A stretch of 10,620 nt of DNA from Victivallales bacterium (lineage in GTDB: Bacteria; Verrucomicrobiota; Lentisphaeria; Oligosphaerales; Lenti-02): NCBI GenBank assembly GCA_018648945.1, contig JABGQJ010000222.1, positions 1 to 10,620 on the forward strand. The letters run 5' to 3'. The notes beneath the pieces were generated by a model. That model had not been told where the DNA came from and ran no database searches. It saw only the letters and a list, made by a program, of their open reading frames with translations. Below, one piece after another: positions 1-6,992 of this stretch. How positions within the stretch are numbered: the first letter of the stretch is position 1; each line of letters opens with the position of its first letter. The position numbers and the translations under genes were made by a program.

Positions 1-2
1 AG

Positions 3-1193
3 TTTTTCCATCGTGCCGGCTACGAAACCGCGGTGGTGGGCAAGCACCATGTGGCCCAATCCCGCTTCCTCGCCGCCATTGATCACGGGGCCGCCCACCA
101 CTGCCGCCGCAACTGGGCCGAACGGGAAGACGGCAAGTACGTGGTCGAGAAGCGGAACGAGTTCGAGGAATACGTCCATCAACGCGGCTACGAGTACGCC
201 ACTGGCTACGCTCTCCCCCGCTTCCGCGAACGCCTCGGTGCCGTGCCCTCCGACCTGCCCGAGGACTGCCACATCGACGCGTACGTCGGCATGAAGGGCA
301 TCGAGTACCTGGACGAAGTCGATACGGAGAACCCCTTCTTCCTATGGCTGGGCTTCTACGGTCCCCACCATCCCTACGTGCCCTCCGGTCGCTTCGGCCA
401 CATGTACCAGGCCGAGGAGATGCCGCCATTCCACAAGGCTGAGGAGGACATCGCGCGGAAACCGGTCGAGTACCGTCTCTACCAGCAATGCCAGGTCCAC
501 AAGTACCGGGGCTTCACCGACGCCTCGGAACAGACCTTCCGCGAGATGAAGGCCGCCTACTACGGCATGGTCTCGCAGCTGGACTGGAAACTGGGGGAGG
601 TCTTCGCCTGCCTGGAACGCCGGGGACTGGCCGACCGTACCATCGTCGTCCTCACCTCCGATCACGGCGAGTTCCTGGGCGACCATGGCATTCCCGCCAA
701 AGCGCCCTTCCTTCTGGACTGCATGCTGCACGTGCCCTGCCTGATCGCAGTGCCCGGCAAGGCCGCCCAAACCGTGGATGATCTGGTGGAGGAAGTCGAT
801 TTGTTCCCCACCCTCGCCGAGCTCGCGGGGCTGAGCGCCCCCGAATGGGTGCAGGGACGCTCGCAATGCGCCTCGGTGACGGGCAATGGCTCCTGGCCGG
901 AGCAGAGGGAATCCGTCTACGCCGAGATGGTGGACAAGAAGTGCATCCGTACCGACCGCTGGAAATACATCCACTACCCGGCAAAGGACCGCGGCGAACT
1001 CTACGACCTGGCCGAGGATCCCCACGAGCTGCACAATCTCTACCACGACTTGCCCTACATCGTCGCCAAGATGCGGGCGCTATTCTATGCCAAGCTCGAC
1101 GAGACCGAGGATTTCGTGCACCCCAAGTACCAGCGTTTCTCCGGCCACGATCCGGACACCGGCGACGAAGTCCAGCACTACCACACGTGGTAA
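3..1193 (+). CDS. Sulfatase (S1/arylsulfatase-type), 5'-truncated by window edge
   Basis: This is the C-terminal 396 residues of a sulfatase that hydrolyses sulfate esters, probably on a glycan. The reading frame is open from base 3 and no start lies in the window; an in-frame ATG at 48 is not credible because the conserved GYETAVVGKHH segment begins before it. Visible family motifs, numbered in the partial protein, are G-K-x-H at 13-16 (usually GKWH), GPHHPY at 120-125, the metal-site block SDHGEFLGDHG around D220-H221, and the following lysine K233. The C-terminus has the usual ELYDLAEDPHELHNLY block. The formylglycine-forming Cys/Ser motif (CxPSR) and any signal peptide lie upstream, so activity and export cannot be judged here. 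Substrate is unknown; the nearby GH16 gene suggests a sulfated polysaccharide, which is inference. The next gene begins 153 bp downstream. Confidence 0.93.
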   Translation, partial: FFHRAGYETAVVGKHHVAQSRFLAAIDHGAAHHCRRNWAEREDGKYVVEKRNEFEEYVHQRGYEYATGYALPRFRERLGAVPSDLPEDCHIDAYVGMKGIEYLDEVDTENPFFLWLGFYGPHHPYVPSGRFGHMYQAEEMPPFHKAEEDIARKPVEYRLYQQCQVHKYRGFTDASEQTFREMKAAYYGMVSQLDWKLGEVFACLERRGLADRTIVVLTSDHGEFLGDHGIPAKAPFLLDCMLHVPCLIAVPGKAAQTVDDLVEEVDLFPTLAELAGLSAPEWVQGRSQCASVTGNGSWPEQRESVYAEMVDKKCIRTDRWKYIHYPAKDRGELYDLAEDPHELHNLYHDLPYIVAKMRALFYAKLDETEDFVHPKYQRFSGHDPDTGDEVQHYHTW

Positions 1194-1198
1194 GCGGC

Positions 1199-1226
1199 AT
1201 TGGCGACTGGGGATTCGCGATTTCAG
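1199..1226. repeat. Degenerate heptanucleotide tandem repeat
   Basis: Three consecutive 7-mers, ATTGGCG, ACTGGGG and ATTCGCG, are followed by a partial ATTTCAG, starting 6 bp after the sulfatase stop codon. The units share A-[TC]-T-[GC]-G/C-[GC]-G. The middle unit matches the reverse complement of the cyanobacterial STRR1 heptamer (CCCCART). Whether it is a copy of a genome-wide repeat cannot be seen from one locus. Confidence 0.45.
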
Positions 1227-1247
1227 ACCTTTTTCTGGTGGGGAAGG

Positions 1248-1266
1248 GCTGGGACCAAGGCCCAGC
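1248..1266. terminator. Possible terminator hairpin after the sulfatase gene
   Basis: GCTGGG at 1248-1253 pairs perfectly with CCCAGC at 1261-1266 across a 7-nt loop. No T-tract follows on the plus strand, so intrinsic termination is uncertain. The rest of the 1194-1334 spacer shows a TATAGT hexamer at 1285-1290 that could be a -10 box, but it lacks a recognisable -35 partner at the normal distance. Confidence 0.25.
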
Positions 1267-1346
1267 ACCCAACGGGTTTGGGGGTATAGTGGCAGCCATA
1301 GGTACGGGGTCCTTCAGAAACCACTCACGTCAGGATGGTGACAGCG

Positions 1347-3296
1347 ATGGACAGGAGAACGTTCAACCGGGGAATCGCTGCAACCGTCGGCTTGGCGGCT
1401 CTGCCCATCCACGCTGGCCAGAACGAAGGCAATCCAATGACTGGGAAGACGCTCATCGAGGAGGGCTTCGAGGATAAGATCCCCGACCTGCACACCTATC
1501 AGGCCACGTATGCCGCCAGTGCCGCAAAGGCACACGGCGGCAAGCAGAGCCTGCGAGTGAATGTCGCGCCAGGGAAGTCAACCGGCGGCGCCTATTTCCG
1601 CCTTGATGGTCTGGTCCGGCCGGGAATGGACTACGAGTTCTCGGCCTGGGTCTTCGTCGAGGAGGGCGTTACGGCACGGCTCTACATGTCCGCCAGCGAC
1701 GGCACCAGGCGCCACACCAAGAACCAGGCCAGCGGTGGTCCCAAGGCAGGCAAATGGATGCATCTTTCTGGAACCCTACGCCGCAAGGAGATCCGCGACA
1801 CAGACCGTGACTTCATGATGGCCATGGTGGCCTCGGGGGTCTGCTGGTTCGACGATGTGCTCCTGCGCGAAGTTCATCTTCCACCCCCGCCCATCGAAGC
1901 CTACCCCTCTGTAGTGAAATCGCTGCGTGGCGTGGCCGATCGCCACGCAACCGCCCTGTCGCCTGGCGAGACGCTCGTTCTTGACGCGCGATCCGGAGCC
2001 ATGGTCAGCAGCTTTGTGCCGGGAGAGGCGCAGTCCGCCGGCAGCGCGGCCGTAGCGCTCCCCCCCGACGGTCTCTTGGTCTTCGCGATCGATGCTCCCC
2101 GTGCCATGATGGCGACCGGCTCGATCGTCCTGGAACCGGACCGCGACCTGCGCCCCGGTCTCCGGGCCACGGTGCTGTGCGATTCCACCGTGCTCGCGGC
2201 GCCAATGGTCATGGCAGAGCCCTGGCAAGGCGAGGGCAACCCCCTCACCGGGCCCGCCCCGGACTGCGTCGGGCAACGCCCCCCGAATCGGGTCGGACTG
2301 ACCAAGTGGCTACTCCCCGAAGGGCGGCACTACCTGTTTGTCTCGGCCCCGCATTTCCGTAGCGGTGGCACCTTCCAGCGCCTGGAACTTCGCGCCCTGG
2401 AGGAGCCGGTACGCGCGCCCGCCCAACGTTTTGCTCTGCTTTCCGACACCCATATTGGGGCGGGGCGAGGCCCCTGGATGAACAACAAGCTCAGTGGCCC
2501 CGCGCCTGCCGAACTGGCTGCCACTTTGCGTTCCCTGCGGACCGAAGGCATCGGCTACGCCTTCATTGCCGGCGACATGACCGATGGGGCCACCCGCGAT
2601 CAGTTCGCGACGTTGGGGCAGGTCTGCGGGGACTCGGGGCTCCCGATCTATGGCTGCATCGGCAACCACGATGCCTACCACGCCTCGTCCCGCCCGGACG
2701 CCTTGGAACTATGCGCCGGCCTCTTCCCGGACGGACGGACCGACTATGCGGTTCGCCGGGGCAACCTGCGCTTCATCGTCCTCGACGGCTCCCACTGGCG
2801 GGCCGCCGACGGCACCTTCATGGACCACTACAAGCGTGGCCAATCCAGAGGCGTCGCCGCCAAACCCGAACAGATCGACTGGCTGCGGCAGACTCTCGCT
2901 GCCGACCTCAAGACTCCCACGATCTTCATCTGGCACTACCCCTTGTACAACCGGGGCGGAATCTCCTCTTGTGGCTACCGGATGGCCAAATGGAACACCG
3001 GCCCTAACGTGCTCGCCGTGCTGCAGAAGGCACCGAATCTGATCGCGGCCCTGTGCGGGCACACCCACTGGAACGAAGCGAACGTCCGCGCGGGAGCAAC
3101 CCACCTGGTCAACCCCGCATTCTGCGAGTGGCCCAATGCCTACCGGGTGTTCCGGGTCTACGACGACCATCTGGAATGGGAGCTTCGCCAGGTGGCGAAC
3201 CGGGGGTTCGTGCGTGAGAGTTTCGTGGTGCCCAAGGCGCTCTCGTGGATGCTCTCCACTGGCCCCGGCGATCTCGGCGGACGCCTCTCGGTGTAG
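1347..3296 (+). CDS. Tat-exported calcineurin-like metallophosphoesterase with N-terminal carbohydrate-binding-like module
   Basis: The protein is 649 aa and probably hydrolyses phosphomono- or diesters outside the cytoplasm. I chose the ATG at 1347 because GGTGA lies 5 bases upstream and the product opens with a compact Tat signal (MDRRTFNRG then a hydrophobic stretch); the ATG at 1335 is the alternative. Residues about 36-175 look like a CBM4/9-type beta-sandwich (a glycan-binding fold), with SLRV and a late VCWFDDVLLRE strand. Residues 176-355 are an unassigned beta-rich linker. The phosphoesterase domain runs from about 361 to 605 with every expected metal ligand: SDTH (D367, H369), GDMTD (D410), GNHD (N440, H441), WHYP (H530) and GHTH (H572, H574). 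The GH16 gene follows after 31 bp, so the two are probably cotranscribed. The physiological substrate is unknown; a phosphorylated glycan or a nucleotide or phospholipid headgroup are all possible. Confidence 0.88.
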   Translation: MDRRTFNRGIAATVGLAALPIHAGQNEGNPMTGKTLIEEGFEDKIPDLHTYQATYAASAAKAHGGKQSLRVNVAPGKSTGGAYFRLDGLVRPGMDYEFSAWVFVEEGVTARLYMSASDGTRRHTKNQASGGPKAGKWMHLSGTLRRKEIRDTDRDFMMAMVASGVCWFDDVLLREVHLPPPPIEAYPSVVKSLRGVADRHATALSPGETLVLDARSGAMVSSFVPGEAQSAGSAAVALPPDGLLVFAIDAPRAMMATGSIVLEPDRDLRPGLRATVLCDSTVLAAPMVMAEPWQGEGNPLTGPAPDCVGQRPPNRVGLTKWLLPEGRHYLFVSAPHFRSGGTFQRLELRALEEPVRAPAQRFALLSDTHIGAGRGPWMNNKLSGPAPAELAATLRSLRTEGIGYAFIAGDMTDGATRDQFATLGQVCGDSGLPIYGCIGNHDAYHASSRPDALELCAGLFPDGRTDYAVRRGNLRFIVLDGSHWRAADGTFMDHYKRGQSRGVAAKPEQIDWLRQTLAADLKTPTIFIWHYPLYNRGGISSCGYRMAKWNTGPNVLAVLQKAPNLIAALCGHTHWNEANVRAGATHLVNPAFCEWPNAYRVFRVYDDHLEWELRQVANRGFVRESFVVPKALSWMLSTGPGDLGGRLSV

Positions 3297-3312
3297 AAAG
3301 ACCAAGTCAAGT

Positions 3313-3318
3313 GAGGGA
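3313..3318 (+). promoter_or_regulatory. Ribosome binding site deciding the GH16 start
   Basis: GAGGGA lies 9 bases before the ATG at 3328 but is directly adjacent to the in-frame ATG at 3319, so 3328 is the likelier start. The frame is open upstream to an ATG at 3136, inside the previous gene, but that would bury the signal peptide. Confidence 0.6.
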
Positions 3319-3327
3319 ATGACCGGA

Positions 3328-5610
3328 ATGAAGTTCACCTCTCGGATACTGCTGCTGACGCTACTGCTCTTCATCGCCACCTGGACTGGCGCCGCCCAGG
3401 GCGCGCCGCCACAGGGCAAGGTGGTGTTGCCCGCGCAGGCCACGGTCTTCGGCCCATTCGCCAAGGAAGATGGCGTGCCTGCGGCGGAACTGCTGCGCCA
3501 GTTGCCGAAGATTCTGGTGATCGGCGACAAACGGGCAAGCGGGCGCGTCGCCACCTTCGACGCCCGACGGTGCCTGGACTGCGCCCCGTTCACCGGCAAG
3601 CCGGTCGGCAACACCGCGTGGGTATACGTGCCCTTCACTGCGGATGCGCCTGGCCCGGCCACGTTCGGATTCGGCGCGGATTGGTGGTACGAAGCCTATC
3701 TGGACGGGAAGGTGATCTCCGAGACCCTCAGCCGAGTGAACGAGGGGAACGGGGCTTGGCCGCCGAGCATCCACGACTTCGCCGCCACAGTCGAGCTGAC
3801 CAAGGGCCCCCACCTGCTCGCCGTGCGGATGCTGCGCGGCTCCGGTTCCGCCATGCTGACGGTCGGTGGCCCGCTGGACCTGAAGAACCCGAAGATCCGC
3901 AAAGCCCCCATGCCCAAGAGCGCCGCTGTCGCCACCGTGACCAAGGCCAAGTACCGCGAGGGACCACCTGCGGACAAGAAGTGGAAGCTGATCTGGAACG
4001 ACGAGTTCGAAGGGACGGTCCTGGACACAGCCAAATGGCATGTACAGCCGGAGAAGGCATGGAACTGGCCGGGCCTCAAAACCAAGCACGCCAAGGCCAA
4101 CAGATTCCTGGACGGGGAAGGCGCGCTGGTGCTCCAGCTAACCCAGGATCCCGACGGCACGGTGCGCTATGCCGGCGGTATCAACACCTGGTTCGAGAAA
4201 GCCTACGGCTACTTCGAGACTCGGGTGCAGTTCTCCCGCCAGCCCGGTTGGTGGACAGCCGTCTGGATGGCCGGCTACCCCTACGAATGCGGCGTCGATG
4301 CATTCCTCAGCCCCCAGGAATTCGACATCTTCGAGGACTTCTACAAGCCCAAGAAGCGGAATGACATCAGCCACTGCTACCATTGCAGCGTCAAACTGGA
4401 CCGCCTGGCCGGAGACCAGGGCAATGCCAAGGGGGTCGGCGAAGGCGCCATCCTGCGCAGCACGAAGCTCGGACGCACCTCCAGCGGGCGCAAGGCGATT
4501 CTGGAAGAGTACGAGGGCTGGCATACCGTCGGCTTCCAGTGGACGCCGCTTGAGCACATCTTCTACATCGACGGCCAGGAGACCTTCCGGCAAACCTACC
4601 GCGAGGTACCGGTAACGAACGCGCCGCAGAAGGTGTGGGTCAGCGCCTGCCTGAGGGCACCGAAGGACACGGATCAGAAGCCCTTCTACGGTCGCCTGGA
4701 GGAAGCCCAGTTCCCGGACAAGCTGGTGGTGGACTACGTGCGCATCTACGAAGAGGACATCGGCGCTCGCGTTCTGCCCCAAGTGACGCTAGCGGTCAGG
4801 GGAGACGGCCCTTTCAGGGAGGGCACCCCAGTCACGTTCGACGTCACCGCCACCGTTCCGAACGGCAAACTGGACTCGCTGATGCTCTTCTCGATGGGCC
4901 GGATTCGAGCCGAGAAGAAGGTCGATGCCGCCACGGTGAAAACAACCTTCACGGTCCGGAACCTGTTTCCTGGCGCCACCAACACGATCATCGCCATGGC
5001 CCTGGACAAGAGCGGCCTGATCGGGCAATCCACGCCCGTACGGCTGGCACTGGTCACTGGCAGGGAGTTCACCGGCACGGCCTACCAGGGCAAGCCGCAG
5101 GCAATCCCCGGCACCATTCAGGGCGGTTGCTACGACGAGGGCGGCAATGGCGTCGCGTTCCGAAGCAGTGCGATTGGGCCCAGCGAACGCAGGCTTGGGT
5201 ACCGCATGGAGGAGATCGGGTCGCTCCCCGAAGCCGTGGAAGTTGGCGGCGACTACGCTCAGTGGATCACCTATGAGGTAGACGTGGCCACGGCTGGCGA
5301 GTACGAGGTCGAGTTGATCATGAACCGACCCAACCACTCCACCAAGGGCATGGATCCCGCCGCCGATGCCCCAGCTGAGACCATCCGCCTCAATCTCGGC
5401 CAAACCGGCAAGGCAGGCACCCCTCTCCTAGCGTGGAAGATCCCCAAATCCTGGAATTCCGGAGTCGGTTGGCGGACCCCCCAGAAGACCCTGGGCAAGC
5501 AAAAAGTCCGACTCCCTGCGGGCCGCCACAAGCTCGTCCTGCTCTGCGACGAGATCAGTGTCAAGTTCACCTACTTCTGCCGACTGCTGTTCAAGCCGAC
5601 CAAGCCGTGA
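3328..5610 (+). CDS. Secreted multidomain glycoside hydrolase family 16 enzyme
   Basis: The 760-aa product is predicted to cleave internal beta-1,3 or beta-1,4 linkages in a polysaccharide; GH16 includes laminarinases, agarases, porphyranases and carrageenases. It starts with a Sec signal (MKFTSRILLLTLLLF to about residue 25). Residues about 28-190 form a beta-rich module with a GADWWYEAYLDG strand, resembling galactose-binding or PA14-like accessory domains. The GH16 domain spans about 218-476, from KLIWNDEFEG to VVDYVRIYEED, with the catalytic signature ExDxxE in QEFDIFED (E331 nucleophile, D333, E336 acid/base). This is the beta-bulge form usual in laminarinases and agarases rather than the ExDxE of lichenases. 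An Ig-like module (about 480-575) and a CBM6-like module (about 582-757; AIPGTIQGGCYDEGGNGVAF) follow. The CBM6-like region lacks the usual A-E pair after GTI. Subfamily and substrate cannot be set by eye. Confidence 0.88.
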   Translation: MKFTSRILLLTLLLFIATWTGAAQGAPPQGKVVLPAQATVFGPFAKEDGVPAAELLRQLPKILVIGDKRASGRVATFDARRCLDCAPFTGKPVGNTAWVYVPFTADAPGPATFGFGADWWYEAYLDGKVISETLSRVNEGNGAWPPSIHDFAATVELTKGPHLLAVRMLRGSGSAMLTVGGPLDLKNPKIRKAPMPKSAAVATVTKAKYREGPPADKKWKLIWNDEFEGTVLDTAKWHVQPEKAWNWPGLKTKHAKANRFLDGEGALVLQLTQDPDGTVRYAGGINTWFEKAYGYFETRVQFSRQPGWWTAVWMAGYPYECGVDAFLSPQEFDIFEDFYKPKKRNDISHCYHCSVKLDRLAGDQGNAKGVGEGAILRSTKLGRTSSGRKAILEEYEGWHTVGFQWTPLEHIFYIDGQETFRQTYREVPVTNAPQKVWVSACLRAPKDTDQKPFYGRLEEAQFPDKLVVDYVRIYEEDIGARVLPQVTLAVRGDGPFREGTPVTFDVTATVPNGKLDSLMLFSMGRIRAEKKVDAATVKTTFTVRNLFPGATNTIIAMALDKSGLIGQSTPVRLALVTGREFTGTAYQGKPQAIPGTIQGGCYDEGGNGVAFRSSAIGPSERRLGYRMEEIGSLPEAVEVGGDYAQWITYEVDVATAGEYEVELIMNRPNHSTKGMDPAADAPAETIRLNLGQTGKAGTPLLAWKIPKSWNSGVGWRTPQKTLGKQKVRLPAGRHKLVLLCDEISVKFTYFCRLLFKPTKP

Positions 5611-5638
5611 AGCAGTGCCACGGTCGGGGAGCCGAGCA

Positions 5639-5658
5639 CTGGCGTTAGATCACGCCAG
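5639..5658. terminator. Hairpin between convergent genes, possible bidirectional terminator
   Basis: CTGGCGT at 5639-5645 is perfectly complementary to ACGCCAG at 5652-5658 with a 6-nt loop (TAGATC). It lies 29 bp past the GH16 stop and 80 bp past the stop of the opposite-strand gene, a position suited to ending transcription from both sides. Neither side has a T-tract, so efficiency as an intrinsic terminator is doubtful. Confidence 0.4.
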
Positions 5659-5737
5659 AGCGCCCTGCTGCGCGCCTGGCTACTTGGATCGGCAATTGGA
5701 GGCCGGACACATCCCTTCCTTCCCTGCCCAATCGTGC

Positions 5738-6526
5738 TCACCTCAGCCACGCAGGGCAGATCAAGGCCACCACCGTCGCTACCGCGAGGGATATGCAGAG
5801 GCACACCGCAATGGCAGACGAAATGCGGGGATAGCGCCTCAGCACCGGGGACAGGAGCCTGATCATGACCACGACCACCACCAGAAACAGGAGGAAACGC
5901 ACGATCTCCGGCACGAGCCCATCGTAATGATACTGAAGGCTCAGTTGGTGCGGGCCGGACGGCGCATGGTTGTGCGGCACAAGCAGAGGGTTCACATAGG
6001 CCGAGAGCCACCGGACCACGATGACACAGCCAAAGTATGCCAGATGGACGGGCACAGCTATGGGGAGAAGGCCACACTCGACCACCTCATGAAGAGCCCA
6101 GGTTGGGAACCTCGTATGGCCCACTGCGCGGTTGATCGGCACATATATGGTGCTGAGAAGGGCGGCAAGAAAGAAGCACCTGAAGGCGACCTCTGGGAAC
6201 CGCTTCTCGCATCGACATGCCGTTTTGAATGAGCCTTTGAGGAAGTGCACCAGGCGGGGGGCAACAGACCGATAGAACACGAAGAAGGAGAGCACGAGCA
6301 CAGGGAATAGGAGGAGCGGCCACATGGGCCGCCTACACACCGTGCTGCCCCCGCAGTAAGGCCATTCCTGGACGAAGCCGAACCGCAGGATCCTGAGGGG
6401 TTCCTGGAAGCGCCAAGTCCCGTCCACCTTCCCCGGATACCACTTCAGGGCCAGCACCGAGTAGAGTGCCAGCGCCAACGCTACTGCCCGCCCCCGCAAC
6501 CAGCCGCGGCAATCTGTAATCTTCAT
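5738..6526 (-). CDS. Hypothetical six-helix integral membrane protein
   Basis: I do not recognise this 262-aa protein. It is very hydrophobic with about six predicted membrane helices: residues 13-28, 69-86, 113-131, 142-162, 197-216 and 225-250. Helix 5 contains FLLFLVVVVVMI and is preceded by a polar loop with HNHAPSGPHQ. Two short Cys-containing stretches occur (YCGGSTVC at 57-64, CRC near 104). The start at 6526 (MKITDCRG) is chosen because the open frame beyond it, up to 6628, encodes an arginine-rich stretch unlike a signal or membrane segment; no strong Shine-Dalgarno site is visible. The gene is convergent with GH16 and divergent from the oxidoreductase, so it is transcribed alone. 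Regular alternation of hydrophobic helices and charged loops argues it is real rather than a shadow of the opposite strand. No function is assigned. Confidence 0.65.
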   Translation of the reverse strand: MKITDCRGWLRGRAVALALALYSVLALKWYPGKVDGTWRFQEPLRILRFGFVQEWPYCGGSTVCRRPMWPLLLFPVLVLSFFVFYRSVAPRLVHFLKGSFKTACRCEKRFPEVAFRCFFLAALLSTIYVPINRAVGHTRFPTWALHEVVECGLLPIAVPVHLAYFGCVIVVRWLSAYVNPLLVPHNHAPSGPHQLSLQYHYDGLVPEIVRFLLFLVVVVVMIRLLSPVLRRYPRISSAIAVCLCISLAVATVVALICPAWLR

Positions 6527-6582
6527 GGCGTAGCTACTCGTTCTGCCCCGCCTACAGGCATGACGGGCAACGGGCAACGCAG

Positions 6583-6626
6583 GCTGCCGCCGCCGGAAGT
6601 GGTTGCATCCCTTCGCAGGCGGCAGC
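6583..6626. repeat. Inverted repeat upstream of the membrane protein gene
   Basis: GCTGCCGCC at 6583-6591 is the exact reverse complement of GGCGGCAGC at 6618-6626. Inside the 26-nt loop, GAAG (6596-6599) can pair with CTTC (6611-6614), giving a two-tier stem. On the minus strand it ends 57 bases before the start codon at 6526, where it could form a leader RNA structure if transcription starts beyond it. Confidence 0.4.
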
Positions 6627-6762
6627 ACCCATGCGCACGCCCAAGGGCTGTGTTGCCTGGCCAGCGCAGCACCAGTTCTCGCAGTCTTGATGGTCGCCCT
6701 TCCATGGCCGAAAACTACCCGTGACGGACTCCATGTTCAAGCCTAGTGCCGACGATCCTCCA

Positions 6763-6790
6763 TTCGGTGCTCGATGTTCGGTGTTCTCTT
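6763..6790. repeat. Heptanucleotide tandem repeat
   Basis: Three 7-mers in register, TTCGGTG, CTCGATG and TTCGGTG, are followed by a decayed TTCTCTT. Read on the minus strand the unit is CACCGAA/CATCGAG. It differs in sequence from the heptads at 1199-1226 but has the same period and the same kind of location, a spacer next to a gene. Confidence 0.5.
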
Positions 6791-6980
6791 TCTGTGGTTA
6801 CGGCCAACGGCCGCTCCGCGCCCTTGGGTGAGATTCGTGGCCGACCAGCCCGCCTCCTCTGCGGGATCGTGCTGAATCCTCTTCCCCGTCCCACGCAGCC
6901 CTTTCCAAACCGCCATTCCGCCTGTAGCTTCCTCTGCAACTGATACCTACGGACCCAAACCGCGCGATCCCTGAGCCAAC

Positions 6981-6986
6981 GGGAGA
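6981..6986 (+). promoter_or_regulatory. Ribosome binding site of the oxidoreductase gene
   Basis: GGGAGA sits 6 bases before the ATG at 6993 and supports that start. The same hexamer precedes the preferred start of the downstream HEAT-repeat gene. Confidence 0.6.
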
Positions 6987-6992
6987 CAAGAC

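Larger units (their letters stand above)
6527..6992. other. 466-bp gene-free spacer between divergent genes
   Basis: This spacer must carry the promoters of the minus-strand membrane protein and of the oxidoreductase operon, but I see no convincing -35/-10 pair in either direction. It holds an inverted repeat (6583-6626), a heptad repeat (6763-6790), a perfect doublet of CGGGCAA (6564-6577) and the oxidoreductase ribosome binding site. Short open frames here have no start signals or composition supporting them. The stretch 6800-6960 shows nothing I can name. Confidence 0.6.

Noticed and set aside
342..1046. 234-codon minus-strand open frame opposite the sulfatase
   Set aside because: The plus strand carries conserved sulfatase motifs throughout; the antisense product shows no recognisable domain.
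1285..1290. TATAGT as a -10 promoter box for the phosphoesterase gene
   Set aside because: No -35-like hexamer lies 16-18 bases upstream, so it is not reported as a promoter.
3136..3327. In-frame open extension of the GH16 gene back to an ATG at 3136, inside the end of the phosphoesterase gene
   Set aside because: It would add 64 Arg/Ser/Cys-rich residues ahead of a clear signal peptide and overlap the previous gene in another frame; a good ribosome site marks 3328.
5558..6232. Plus-strand open frame of 224 codons opposite the membrane protein
   Set aside because: Its product is rich in Arg, His and Pro with no motif and overlaps the GH16 end; the minus-strand frame has regular membrane helices and explains the region better.
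6746..6943. Plus-strand 65-codon open frame in the divergent spacer
   Set aside because: Its first third is simply the translation of the heptad repeat, it has no ribosome site and no family features.
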